The position numbers and the translations under genes were made by a program. A model generated the notes under the pieces. That model saw only the letters and a program-made list of their open reading frames with translations. It searched no databases and had not been told where the DNA came from. This document shows, piece by piece, positions 16,490-23,720 of a DNA stretch of 25,448 nt. Source of the DNA: an uncultured Eubacteriales bacterium (GTDB lineage: Bacteria > Bacillota > Clostridia > Oscillospirales > QAMX01); assembly GCA_900551265.1 (NCBI GenBank), contig URVL01000013.1:1-25448 (forward strand), written 5' to 3'. Positions within the stretch are counted from its first letter, which is position 1. Each line of letters starts with the position of its first letter.

Positions 16490-16497
16490 GGATTATG

Positions 16498-18015
16498 TCA
16501 AGCGCGGCGGCGGTCCAGCGTGCGATACTGCACGGCCTCGGCAATGTGCCGCCTCCCGATCACGTCCGCGCCATCAAGGTCTGCGATGGTGCGCGCCACA
16601 CGCAGAATCCGGTCATGCGAGCGCGCGGTCAGCCCCAAACGCGCAAAGCTGCGCCGCATAAATTCCTGCGCCTCGACGTCCGCGCGGCAGACTTCCCCCA
16701 TTCGGGCAGGCGGAACGTAAGCATTACAGGTCACATCCGATCCCGCATATCTTGTACGCTGTATCTCCCGCGCCGCCTCAACGCGCGCGCGGACCGCAGC
16801 GGAGGATTCCGCCGGCATGCGGCGCGCAAGGTCCTCATACTTCACCGCCGGCACCTCGATATGGATATCGATGCGGTCCAAAAGCGGTCCGGAAAGCCGG
16901 GCAAGGTAGTTATCCCGCGACTTCTGTGTGCAGGTGCAGCGCCCGGACGGGTCGCCGTACCAGCCACAGCGGCAGGGGTTCATCGCGCACACGAGCATGA
17001 ACCGGCTCGGATACGTCAGCGTCCCGGCGACGCGCGAAATCGTGACGTAACCGGTTTCCAGCGGCTGGCGCAGCGCCTCCAGCGCGTCCGTATAAAACTG
17101 CGGCAGTTCGTCCAAAAACAGCACCCCGCAATGCGCCAGGGAAATCTCGCCCGGGCGCGGACGCGAACCGCCTCCCGTCAGTCCGGCGGCGGATACCGTA
17201 TGGTGCGGCGCACGAAAAGGACGCTCTGTCAATAGGGGATGTTCGGCGGAGGTGAGTCCCGCAACGGAGTGGATTTTGGTGGCCTCCAGCGCTTCTTCCC
17301 GCGTCATGGACGGCAAAATGGAGGGCAGACGTTCGGTCAGCATACTTTTTCCCGCACCCGGCGGACCGATCAGCAGGATATTGTGCCCGCCCGCCGCCGC
17401 AACTTCCAGTGCGCGTTTGGCCTGTTCCTGCCCCATCACATCCGCATAGTCCGGTCCCGCCGCGTGGGAAGGTTCCGGTTCCCACGGCGCGATGGGCGCA
17501 AGCGTTTCCCGTCCCGTCAAATGCGCCAAAAGCGCGTCCAGCGTCTTAATGGGATAGACGTCCAACCCGCGCGCAAGGGACGCCTCCCGGGCATTTGCAG
17601 CCGGACAGTAAAACGAACGTATTCCCAAGTCACGCGCCGCAGTCGCCATAGGCAGCACGCCCGCCGCTGGGCGCAGTTCGCCATATAGGGACAGCTCGCC
17701 CAAAAATACGGCGTCCTCCGGCAGCGTATCGAGCGTTCCCTGCGCCAGGAGGATGGAAAGAAGGATCGGCAGATCGTAAAGAGATCCGGTTTTGCGCGTA
17801 CCGGCCGGCGCAAGGTTCACCGTGATGCGCCGTGCGGGAAAGGCAAGGCCGCTGTTTTTCATGGCCGCGCGCACGCGTTCGCGGCTCTCGCGTACGGCGG
17901 CATCCGGAAGACCCACCACGTCAAACGACGGCAGGCCGCCTGCAATGTCACACTCCACGGTGACCTCATACCCCTCGATCCCATTCAGCGCCAGGGAACG
18001 AATCCGTTCTGGCAT
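16498..18015 (-). CDS. comM: ComM/YifB family Mg-chelatase-like AAA+ ATPase
   Basis: ComM proteins are hexameric helicases that promote branch migration when incoming single-stranded DNA is joined to the chromosome during transformation. The 505-residue product has an N-terminal LonC-like domain (about 1-165), Walker A GPPGAGKS (217-224) and Walker B VLFLDE (298-303). A cysteine-rich insertion, MNPCRCGWYGDPSGRCTC, is the family's zinc-like segment. The C-terminal helical Mg-chelatase domain follows. Length is normal. AAAGGAGG lies seven bases before ATG 18015. No other competence gene is in the window. Confidence 0.95.
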   Translation of the reverse strand: MPERIRSLALNGIEGYEVTVECDIAGGLPSFDVVGLPDAAVRESRERVRAAMKNSGLAFPARRITVNLAPAGTRKTGSLYDLPILLSILLAQGTLDTLPEDAVFLGELSLYGELRPAAGVLPMATAARDLGIRSFYCPAANAREASLARGLDVYPIKTLDALLAHLTGRETLAPIAPWEPEPSHAAGPDYADVMGQEQAKRALEVAAAGGHNILLIGPPGAGKSMLTERLPSILPSMTREEALEATKIHSVAGLTSAEHPLLTERPFRAPHHTVSAAGLTGGGSRPRPGEISLAHCGVLFLDELPQFYTDALEALRQPLETGYVTISRVAGTLTYPSRFMLVCAMNPCRCGWYGDPSGRCTCTQKSRDNYLARLSGPLLDRIDIHIEVPAVKYEDLARRMPAESSAAVRARVEAAREIQRTRYAGSDVTCNAYVPPARMGEVCRADVEAQEFMRRSFARLGLTARSHDRILRVARTIADLDGADVIGRRHIAEAVQYRTLDRRRA

Positions 18016-18115
18016 AGCGCCGCCTCCTTTTTAAATAAAATACCGGTTGCGCAGACACGTAAAAACCGCACGACTCCGGATTGCCGTGCAGGGTTCTAAA
18101 ATAGAGGAAATATCC

Positions 18116-18329
18116 AAAAGGCCGCGTCAGCAAATTGCCAACACGGCCTTTGATTCCTTGACCGGGTCCGTCCCGTTACAGGGCGGCAGCCGTGCCTGTG
18201 AGAGCCAGATGTTTACCGGCACAGTACCGTTCCACGCATGTATCAGCATATGCGCCGGCACGCGGTATCTCCCCACACGCTTTCGAAAAAAGCGGGCAGA
18301 ATCATCCAGCACATTCCAATTTCATCTAT
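18116..18329 (-). other. short transcription unit without a clear gene (paralogue remnant or small RNA)
   Basis: A good promoter (18330-18358) and a terminator-like hairpin (18117-18151) enclose about 210 bases. In the open frames I find no ribosome binding site worth the name. A 61-codon frame (18127-18312, GTG start) runs into the terminator stem. The 3' part resembles the end of the secreted-protein gene at 18473: CCGCYCTGTAAC around the stop, with residues LTGTAAAL before it against NTGTITAL there. A short frame (ATG 18305) contains FFESVW, recalling FFQLSVW in the 34-residue ORF at 19178. This may be a deleted tandem copy of the neighbouring unit, or a structured RNA. The 18016-18115 stretch before comM shows no gene. 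Confidence 0.35.
18117..18151 (-). terminator. terminator of the short unit upstream of comM
   Basis: AAAGGCCGCGT (18117-18127) pairs with ACACGGCCTTT (18141-18151) with one mismatch. On the minus strand the stem ends in four U residues (CCTTTTGG). Confidence 0.6.
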
Positions 18330-18358
18330 AATATACGATGTTTTTACCCTTTTGTCAA
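18330..18358 (-). promoter_or_regulatory. promoter of the short unit, twin of the one at 19317
   Basis: A perfect TTGACA (18358-18353), a 17-base spacer and TATATT (18335-18330) lie on the minus strand. Against the promoter at 19317-19345 it matches at 23 of 29 positions. Both also carry AAAATG 11 bases before the -35 box. Confidence 0.7.
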
Positions 18359-18408
18359 CGCTTCCATGACATTTTTCGACATACTGCGAAGGCCGCAGAC
18401 AGGAAAAC

Positions 18409-18434
18409 GCCGCGCCGGTATGTACCGGCACGGC
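18409..18434 (-). terminator. terminator of the secreted-protein gene
   Basis: GCCGCGCCGGTA (18409-18420) pairs with TACCGGCACGGC (18423-18434) with one mismatch. On the minus strand the stem is followed by GTTTTCC. It lies 39 bases past the stop of the gene at 18473. Confidence 0.75.
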
Positions 18435-18472
18435 TTCCTCTTTCTTCCCAAATCACAGCCTGTCCCACACGG

Positions 18473-19111
18473 TTACAGAGCGGTTATCGTTCCCGTATTG
18501 TCATTAAAGTAAAAATAGGCGTTTACCGACGTACTGGCGGCAAACACATTATAAGTATAAATATCAAAATCCTGCGTCACGATCAGGGTGCGGCCGCCAT
18601 CGGCATACCCGGTGACTCGTCCATCGCCATCTTTAACATAATAAAGATAGCTGCTGCTTGATGCAACTGCATTAAATGCCATCGACCTGATATAATAGGT
18701 TCCATCCGGCCAGGCACTGACATCAAACGTTCCAAATATTGTGATGGAAACCGTCGTGCTGCCGTGTACTTGCGTTGTGGAATAGGGTACAGTGGTAGTA
18801 CCGGCACCTCTTATTGCACCTGTTGGTGCCGCACCACCCACGCGCACCGGGGGCGCCAACAAAATTCCGCAGAATTCCGCCAGCATCTGTGCAAACTCTT
18901 CTTCGCTGTAAAAGGACTCAATCTCGTCAAAGGGCAAGACGGAAATTTCAAGGCCATATTCCTCGTTCGCAGCCGCTACCATCTCTTCATATTTTGCGTA
19001 GAGCGCCTGCTTCTCTTCGAGGGTTAAATCCTGATTATCCGTGGCAAACGCCGGCACGGCGAGCGCAAAGAGCAATGCAAGCGTCAAAACCATGCTAAGT
19101 ACTTTTTTCAT
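18473..19111 (-). CDS. secreted protein of unknown function
   Basis: The 212-residue product begins with a clear signal peptide (MKKVLSMVLTLALLFALAVP) and a signal peptidase I site after AFA at 23. The mature protein has a helical, acidic N-terminal part (about 25-80, with EEKQALYAKYEEMVAAANEEYG). A Gly/Thr/Ser-rich linker follows, then a C-terminal domain of about 100 residues rich in Tyr, Ser, Thr and Val that looks like a beta-sandwich. There is no LPXTG or lipobox, so it is probably released or held non-covalently. I do not recognise the family. ATG 19111 has AAGGAG nine bases upstream. It follows the 34-codon ORF by 66 bases under one strong promoter and has its own terminator. Confidence 0.85.
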   Translation of the reverse strand: MKKVLSMVLTLALLFALAVPAFATDNQDLTLEEKQALYAKYEEMVAAANEEYGLEISVLPFDEIESFYSEEEFAQMLAEFCGILLAPPVRVGGAAPTGAIRGAGTTTVPYSTTQVHGSTTVSITIFGTFDVSAWPDGTYYIRSMAFNAVASSSSYLYYVKDGDGRVTGYADGGRTLIVTQDFDIYTYNVFAASTSVNAYFYFNDNTGTITAL

Positions 19112-19177
19112 ACGAGTAAACTCCTTTCTGCACAACCGGCTTTCTGTGTATAAAAGTGTTCCTTACGTAAATCAGGG

Positions 19178-19282
19178 CTATGCACCGAATTCCGCCAGCT
19201 CTGCGTGACTGCTCCAGACGGAAAGTTGGAAAAACAACTGCTTGTCCGGCGCAACCAGATTTACATGGCCTACATAAAACAT
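19178..19282 (-). CDS. 34-residue small protein upstream of the secreted protein
   Basis: An ORF of 34 codons starts at ATG 19282 with GGGAGGAG six bases upstream, one of the strongest ribosome binding sites in the window, and stops with TAG at 19178. The product begins MFYVGHVNLVAPDKQLFFQL and ends AELAEFGA. It has no signal peptide or membrane helix. It is the first frame after the TTGACA/TATAGT promoter and precedes the secreted-protein gene by 66 bases. It could be a small functional protein or a leader peptide controlling the downstream gene. I do not recognise it; the case rests on promoter, ribosome binding site and position. Confidence 0.6.
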   Translation of the reverse strand: MFYVGHVNLVAPDKQLFFQLSVWSSHAELAEFGA

Positions 19283-19316
19283 TGGAATCTCCTCCCTTTC
19301 CTTTAATTATATTCCT

Positions 19317-19345
19317 ACTATATGATACTTTTACTTTTTTGTCAA
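19317..19345 (-). promoter_or_regulatory. strong promoter of the small-ORF/secreted-protein unit
   Basis: A perfect TTGACA (19345-19340), a 17-base spacer and TATAGT (19322-19317) stand 35 bases upstream of the small ORF on the minus strand. The surroundings are very AT-rich. It is closely related to the promoter at 18330-18358. Confidence 0.8.
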
Positions 19346-19410
19346 GATAGTTGTTGCATTTTGTAGCGAATTTCTAAAGGTTTAAAGGGAGAAATATGCA
19401 TTCTGCATAA

Positions 19411-19454
19411 AAAACTGCCCGGCGCAAAACGCAGCAGCGTTTTTACCGGGCAGT
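19411..19454 (-). terminator. terminator of the iscS-thiI-cinA operon
   Basis: ACTGCCCGG (19414-19422) pairs with CCGGGCAGT (19446-19454), with a smaller inner stem AAAACG/CGTTTT. On the minus strand six U residues follow. It starts 13 bases beyond the cinA stop. Confidence 0.9.
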
Positions 19455-19467
19455 ATGACAGATGACT

Positions 19468-19947
19468 TTAAAGATGCGCCGCGCAGTCCAGTACAAGCGC
19501 CAGCGCCTGACGCGCGGTTTCCTCGCGGATTTCGTCGCGGTTTCCCGAAAGGTGCAGCTCACGCGCGAGGTACCGTCCGCCGGGCAGCGCCACGGCGACA
19601 TAGACGAGGCCTACGGGCTTTTTCGTATCGTCCGACGCGGGGCCGGCAATGCCGGTGGTGCCGACGCCGATCTCCGTGCCCATAAGCGCGCGCACGCCGC
19701 GCGCCATATAAAGCGCCACGGGGCGGCTCACCGCGCCATAACGGTCCAGGTCGCGCTGCGGCACGCCGAGCACGCCGTGCTTCACTTCATTTGCATAGGC
19801 GCACACGCCGCCGCGCAGGACGGCGGAGGCTCCCGGCACGTCCGTAATCAGTTTTGTCAAAAGTCCGCCGGTGCACGACTCCGCAAACGCAATGGTCGCG
19901 CCGCATCCGGCAAGCGTTTCTACCACTCTTCCAGCTTCTATCATCAT
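19468..19947 (-). CDS. cinA: CinA C-terminal domain protein (nicotinamide-nucleotide amidase, PncC type)
   Basis: Single-domain CinA/PncC proteins deamidate nicotinamide mononucleotide and recycle pyridine nucleotides. The 159-residue product has FAESCTGGLL (21-30), VPGASAVLRGGVCAYANEVKHGVLGV (with Y51 and K56) and GIAGPASDDTKKPVGLVYVA, the family motifs. The usual GPGGGT reads GPASDDT. It lacks the N-terminal MoCF-like domain of full CinA. Its ATG follows the thiI stop directly (TGAATG), so it is translationally coupled to thiI; a second ATG at 19944 is in frame. The link with sulfur transfer is not obvious. Confidence 0.93.
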   Translation of the reverse strand: MMIEAGRVVETLAGCGATIAFAESCTGGLLTKLITDVPGASAVLRGGVCAYANEVKHGVLGVPQRDLDRYGAVSRPVALYMARGVRALMGTEIGVGTTGIAGPASDDTKKPVGLVYVAVALPGGRYLARELHLSGNRDEIREETARQALALVLDCAAHL

Positions 19948-21168
19948 TCACCTGACACTTTCCATGGCCGTCGTCTGGCTGCCGCGTTCCACGCCGTCCG
20001 CACGGATCACCATGCGTTCGGCGCCTCTGACACAGGCCTCGACCAACTCCACGACATTTAATTTCTGCTCCGCTTTTTCAAGCTGTCCGATCTGCGGCTT
20101 CAACGCCGGGTGACGCGGCGTGAACACCGTGCAGCAGTCCTCATAGGGAAGGATGGACGTTTCAAACGTGCCGATGCGGCGCGCATACGCGATGATATCA
20201 GATTTATCCAGACCGATCAGCGGACGGAAGATGGGCATAACCGCCAGGTCGTCCGTCGCGACGAGGGCGGGGAGCGTCTGGCTTGCAACCTGGCCGAGGC
20301 TCTCGCCCGTAATGAGCGCAGACGAATGAACCGTCTGCGCAATGCGCTGCGCCACGCGCACCATGAACCGCCGCATGATAACGGTAAACAGTTCCTCGGG
20401 ACAGTTGTCGCGGATCTCCTCCTGGATATCGGTAAACGGCGCGATATGCAGCGTAATGGGTCCGGCCCATCCGGCCACAATGCCGAGAAGCTTCAGCACC
20501 TTTTCCTTCGCTTCATCAGAGGTGTAGGGATAACTGAAGAAATGCACGGCGTGGAGCTCAATTCCGCGGCGCGCCATCAGCCAGCCCGCGACAGGGCTGT
20601 CGATCCCACCGGAGATCATAAGCGTCGCGCGCCCATTGATGCCGCGCGGCAGGCCGCCCGCACCCGGAACGGCGTCCGCGTGGACGTAGGCTGCTGTTTC
20701 ACGGATCTCCACATGTACGGTGAGTTCCGGCGCGCGCATCTCAGCGCGGAGGTTTGCAAAGGCGTCGTTTAAGAGGCCCCCCACCTCCTGCGCAAGCTGA
20801 ATAGAGGTCAGTGGGAACTTTTTATCGCTGCGTTTTGCCTCAACTTTAAAGGTATGCACGGCGCAAAGGCGGCTTTTCAAGTACGTACCGGCGGTGGCGG
20901 CAATGGCCTCCACCGACTTCTCACACACCGCTGCCCGGCACAGCGCCACAATGCCGAACACACGCCCGCAGATTTCCTCCGCACGCGCAATGTCAAACGC
21001 TGCATCCTGCGGCACGATATAAATGGTGGACTGGCGCGATTCCACGCCGCACGCACCGCAGGGCGCGAGGCGGGCGGCAAGTTCGTTTTTCAGCCTGTCC
21101 TCAAATTTCTGGCGGTTCAGCCCCTTGAGCACCAGCTCGCCGAGCTTACAGAGTATCACTTCCTGCAT
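19948..21168 (-). CDS. thiI: tRNA 4-thiouridine synthase ThiI (no rhodanese domain)
   Basis: ThiI adenylates uridine 8 of tRNA and inserts sulfur. The 406-residue product has an N-terminal ferredoxin-like/THUMP region (about 1-165) and the PP-loop ATP site MISGGIDSPVA (184-194). There are further conserved parts such as ITGESLGQVASQTL and YEDCCTVFTPRHP with C345 and C346. The C-terminal rhodanese domain of E. coli ThiI is absent, as in Bacillus-type enzymes, which take sulfur from a dedicated NifS-like desulfurase. Such a desulfurase gene lies directly upstream in this operon. GGAG is eight bases before ATG 21168. Confidence 0.97.
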   Translation of the reverse strand: MQEVILCKLGELVLKGLNRQKFEDRLKNELAARLAPCGACGVESRQSTIYIVPQDAAFDIARAEEICGRVFGIVALCRAAVCEKSVEAIAATAGTYLKSRLCAVHTFKVEAKRSDKKFPLTSIQLAQEVGGLLNDAFANLRAEMRAPELTVHVEIRETAAYVHADAVPGAGGLPRGINGRATLMISGGIDSPVAGWLMARRGIELHAVHFFSYPYTSDEAKEKVLKLLGIVAGWAGPITLHIAPFTDIQEEIRDNCPEELFTVIMRRFMVRVAQRIAQTVHSSALITGESLGQVASQTLPALVATDDLAVMPIFRPLIGLDKSDIIAYARRIGTFETSILPYEDCCTVFTPRHPALKPQIGQLEKAEQKLNVVELVEACVRGAERMVIRADGVERGSQTTAMESVR

Positions 21169-21212
21169 GGCTTCTTCTCCTTTATCCGGGGCGCACGAAA
21201 AAGCCCCGGCGC

Positions 21213-22343
21213 TTACTTTCTGTGAAAACGCGCATATGCGGCGGCAAGGCCGGAAATCAGCGCGTCAATATCCGCCTCCGTGTTCATCTCGGAAAAGCTG
21301 ACGCGGAGCGTACAGTCGATTACGTCCGTGGGCAGGCCGCAGGCAGAGAGCACATGGCTGCGCTTGCCCTTCGCGCAGGCGGAGCCCGCCGAGACGTAGA
21401 CATCCTGATCGCTTAAAATCCGCAGCACAACCTCGCTGCGGCACCCGGGCAGGCAGAGCGATGCGATATGCGGCACGCCCTCTGCAAAATTGATGCGCGC
21501 AGCGGGCACATCCTGAGCAAGTTTTTCGTCAAAATACCGCCGCAGCGCAAGGATACGCCGCGCATTTTCCGCAAAGCGGGTGAGTCCCAAGTGCGCCGCC
21601 ATACCAAATCCGGCGATCGACGGCATATTTTCCGTACCGGAGCGGAGTTTTCCCTCCTGTCCGCCGCCGAGCAGGATCGGGACGGCGCGAAATCCCTGCC
21701 GGACATAGAGCGCGCCGGCGCCCTTCGGCGCATGAATTTTATGCGCGCTGACGGTCAGCATATCCACGCCCAGCGCGTGGACGTTAATGGGCACCTTGAA
21801 AAGTCCCTGCACCGCGTCGCAGTGGAACACGGCGTGGCTGCCGCGCCGTGCCAGCACTTCGCGCAGGGCGGCAATGGGGTTGACTGCGCCCGTCTCGTTA
21901 TTGACCAGCATAATAGACACCAGCGCCGTATCGTCGCGCAGGGCTGTTTCAAGCGCCTCGGGCGTGACGGCGCCGTTTTTTTCCGGCTTTAAAAACGTGA
22001 CTTCACAGCCCTGCGCCTGGAATGCGCGAACAGGTTCGAGCACCGCGGGATGCTCTGTGGCGGTTGTGACAATATGCCGTCCGACCCGGCGCGCGGCAAA
22101 CATGCCGGACTGGACAGCCTGATTATTGGCCTCCGTGCCGCCGGATGTAAAGACGATTTCCCCGTCCGCCGCGCCGACGGCGGCCGCGACGGCGTGACGG
22201 GCGCGGGCGAGTTCCTCGGCCGCCTCCCGCCCCATTTTGTGCAGGCTCGACGGATTGCCGTAGAGCTTATTCATCGCGTGCGCCGCGCGTAAGGACGCCT
22301 CCGGATAGACGCGCGTCGTCGCGGCGTTATCAAAATAATGCAT
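21213..22343 (-). CDS. iscS: cysteine desulfurase (NifS/IscS family)
   Basis: This PLP enzyme takes sulfur from cysteine to form a persulfide. The 376-residue product has DNAATTRVYPE near the start, TATEHPAV (H98), HCDAVQ (D176), the PLP lysine in SAHKIHAPKG (K202) and the active Cys in SAGSACAKGKRSHVL (C323). It heads the operon with thiI and cinA; thiI starts 45 bases after its stop, so its main role is probably sulfur supply for tRNA thiolation. No iscU or iscR is nearby, which argues against an Isc cluster, so a NifZ-like name may fit better than IscS. GAGG lies nine bases before ATG 22343. Confidence 0.95.
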   Translation of the reverse strand: MHYFDNAATTRVYPEASLRAAHAMNKLYGNPSSLHKMGREAAEELARARHAVAAAVGAADGEIVFTSGGTEANNQAVQSGMFAARRVGRHIVTTATEHPAVLEPVRAFQAQGCEVTFLKPEKNGAVTPEALETALRDDTALVSIMLVNNETGAVNPIAALREVLARRGSHAVFHCDAVQGLFKVPINVHALGVDMLTVSAHKIHAPKGAGALYVRQGFRAVPILLGGGQEGKLRSGTENMPSIAGFGMAAHLGLTRFAENARRILALRRYFDEKLAQDVPAARINFAEGVPHIASLCLPGCRSEVVLRILSDQDVYVSAGSACAKGKRSHVLSACGLPTDVIDCTLRVSFSEMNTEADIDALISGLAAAYARFHRK

Positions 22344-22396
22344 GGCAGAAACCTCGTCGTGTTGTTATGACCCGGTTACACGAGTCCTGATAGTAT

Positions 22397-22425
22397 AGTA
22401 TACCACAAAACCGGCGCGTGAGCAA
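22397..22425 (-). promoter_or_regulatory. promoter of the iscS-thiI-cinA operon
   Basis: On the minus strand TTGCTC (22425-22420), a 17-base spacer and TATACT (22402-22397) precede iscS by 53 bases. Confidence 0.65.
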
Positions 22426-22470
22426 AATATTGTGTACGTGCCGCGTGAAACGAAAACGTTCCGCCGGCAT

Positions 22471-22500
22471 AAAAAAGGCCCCGCCCAATCCGGCGGGACC
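22471..22500 (-). terminator. terminator of the zinc-ribbon membrane protein gene
   Basis: On the minus strand GGTCCCGCC pairs with GGCGGGGCC (one G-U pair) across a short loop, and six U residues follow. It begins 23 bases after the stop at 22524. Confidence 0.92.
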
Positions 22501-22523
22501 TCTTATGTTCACAAAGTACGCTT

Positions 22524-23063
22524 TCAATGCAGGATCGTAATTTTCCCGATAATCGGAAGCTCCTTTGCTTCGCCCTTGGCGGCATTGACAATGCCAAGCA
22601 CAATATAGACGAGAAATACCAGGTAAGCAAGGCTTAACACAACGGAAAAAATGGAGCCAAGCCCCCACCAGATGGCATAAAACACCCGGTTTAAGATATG
22701 TTCCAGCACGCCGTACGCGGCCAACGTAATCAGCAGCACCAGCCCCTGATTGGCGTGAAACCGTGCAAAGCGCGAATCCTTCGCCGCAAAAATCGGCACA
22801 AGCACCAGGATCCCCAGATAGGAGAGGATGGCCATGGCCTTATTCTGCTCAATGTCCTCCGGCGTAAATTGCTGCGTATGATCCTCCGCCGTACTTTTAA
22901 ACTTTTCAAAGGCGGCCTCGACCTGCTCACGTGCGCTGCCGTTCGGACGCTGCTGATGGACCTGATCCTGGGCGCCGGACGGCGCATTGACCGGCGTTCC
23001 GCACATCGGGCAGAAATTTGCGCCGGACTCCAGCTGCGCGCCGCATTGAGAGCAAAATGCCAT
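22524..23063 (-). CDS. zinc-ribbon membrane protein (DUF4870-like)
   Basis: The 179-residue product starts with a zinc ribbon (FCSQCGA with C4 and C7; FCPMCGT with C18 and C21). A polar linker follows to about residue 70, then hydrophobic segments near 77-93, 103-125 and 130-162. QNKAMAILSYLGILVLVPIF and FARFHANQGLVLLI look like the small membrane proteins annotated DUF4870. Function is unknown. AAAGGAGG lies nine bases before ATG 23063. It is a single-gene unit with its own promoter and terminator. Confidence 0.85.
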   Translation of the reverse strand: MAFCSQCGAQLESGANFCPMCGTPVNAPSGAQDQVHQQRPNGSAREQVEAAFEKFKSTAEDHTQQFTPEDIEQNKAMAILSYLGILVLVPIFAAKDSRFARFHANQGLVLLITLAAYGVLEHILNRVFYAIWWGLGSIFSVVLSLAYLVFLVYIVLGIVNAAKGEAKELPIIGKITILH

Positions 23064-23114
23064 ACCGCGATTCCTCCTTTTTTCCCTCCATCAAAAGAGA
23101 GGTTCTTCTTTTTT

Positions 23115-23143
23115 AATATATCACATTTATCCGGCGAAGTCTA
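23115..23143 (-). promoter_or_regulatory. promoter of the zinc-ribbon membrane protein gene
   Basis: On the minus strand TAGACT (23143-23138), a 17-base spacer and TATATT (23120-23115) lie 52 bases upstream of the gene, in an AT-rich stretch. Confidence 0.5.
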
Positions 23144-23216
23144 TGAACTATTCGTATTTTACAAAAAATCTTAAACAAACTTTAAACACTCAGCAATCTG
23201 TCCGTTACGGCACATC

Positions 23217-23251
23217 AAAAAACGGCGGGGTTCTGCGTCCCGCCGTTTTTT
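23217..23251 (-). terminator. terminator of the nucleotidyltransferase gene
   Basis: AAAAAACGGCGGG (23217-23229) pairs perfectly with CCCGCCGTTTTTT (23239-23251). It gives a U-run on both strands and lies nine bases beyond the minus-strand stop at 23260. No plus-strand gene needs it. Confidence 0.92.
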
Positions 23252-23259
23252 GCGCGCCG

Positions 23260-23658
23260 TCAGGCAAGCGGCGGAATTTCCGGCGCGGCAAAATGCCCCG
23301 CGCGGTCGGACAGCACGCGGTAGCCATCGCGCAAAACGTGGTCTGTACCGCTGTCCAGCGGCGCGGCAATCCAGGAGGGAGGAACCAGCCCAAATTCAAT
23401 TTCCCGCCCGTCTTCATACCATACCCGGAGGGAAGTACATGCGCCATACTCCTCCACCTGGCTTTTTACGGCGCTGCCGAAACGCGCCGTCCACGATCGA
23501 TCGCGGAGCATGCCGGCCTTATCAGCCGTCAGAATCACCAGATCGACGTCGCTTCCGGCGTGGTTTGTCCCGCGCGCATAAGAGCCCACCAGGATTACGC
23601 TTTCAATCTGCGGCGTCTCCGCCGCCCAGTCCCGAATGGCTGAAAAAAACGTCTCCAT
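23260..23658 (-). CDS. small nucleotidyltransferase-fold protein
   Basis: The 132-residue product has the pol-beta-type nucleotidyltransferase signature LVGSYARGTNHAGSDVDLVI, with G25-S26, D37 and D39. A third acidic residue on a later strand, E88 in REIEFG, stands where many relatives have Asp. Such minimal proteins may modify RNA, proteins or small molecules, and some pair with HEPN proteins. No HEPN partner is encoded on either side, so a toxin-antitoxin role is not supported. AGGAGG lies ten bases before ATG 23658. Confidence 0.85.
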   Translation of the reverse strand: METFFSAIRDWAAETPQIESVILVGSYARGTNHAGSDVDLVILTADKAGMLRDRSWTARFGSAVKSQVEEYGACTSLRVWYEDGREIEFGLVPPSWIAAPLDSGTDHVLRDGYRVLSDRAGHFAAPEIPPLA

Positions 23659-23680
23659 TCCGCAAAAGCCTCCTTTTTCA

Positions 23681-23712
23681 AACAGGCCGTCCTGCGCTTA
23701 GGACGGCCTGTT
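23681..23712 (-). terminator. hairpin after the nitroreductase gene
   Basis: AACAGGCCGTCCT (23681-23693) pairs perfectly over 13 bp with 23700-23712. On the minus strand only three U residues follow, so termination may be partial. It stands between the nitroreductase stop and the nucleotidyltransferase ribosome binding site, and no separate promoter is seen for the latter. Confidence 0.6.
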
Positions 23713-23720
23713 TTCTGTTC

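Noticed and set aside
16310..16497. Reading of the DnaA-box region as the chromosome origin.
   Set aside because: Genes on both sides run in one direction, dnaA/dnaN/rpmH are absent and no clear AT-rich unwinding tract adjoins the boxes. It is kept only as a regulatory or titration site.
18210..18260. A string resembling the T-box motif (GTGGAACGG) in the short unit.
   Set aside because: The flanking bases do not fit the AGGGTGGNACCGCG consensus, and no aminoacyl-tRNA synthetase or amino-acid gene follows.
18127..18312. A 61-codon minus-strand frame in the short unit upstream of comM.
   Set aside because: The GTG start has no convincing ribosome binding site and the end runs into the terminator stem, so I do not call it a gene.
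23260..23658. Nucleotidyltransferase as half of a MNT/HEPN toxin-antitoxin pair.
   Set aside because: No HEPN-like frame lies next to it; the neighbours are a nitroreductase and a zinc-ribbon membrane protein with their own signals.
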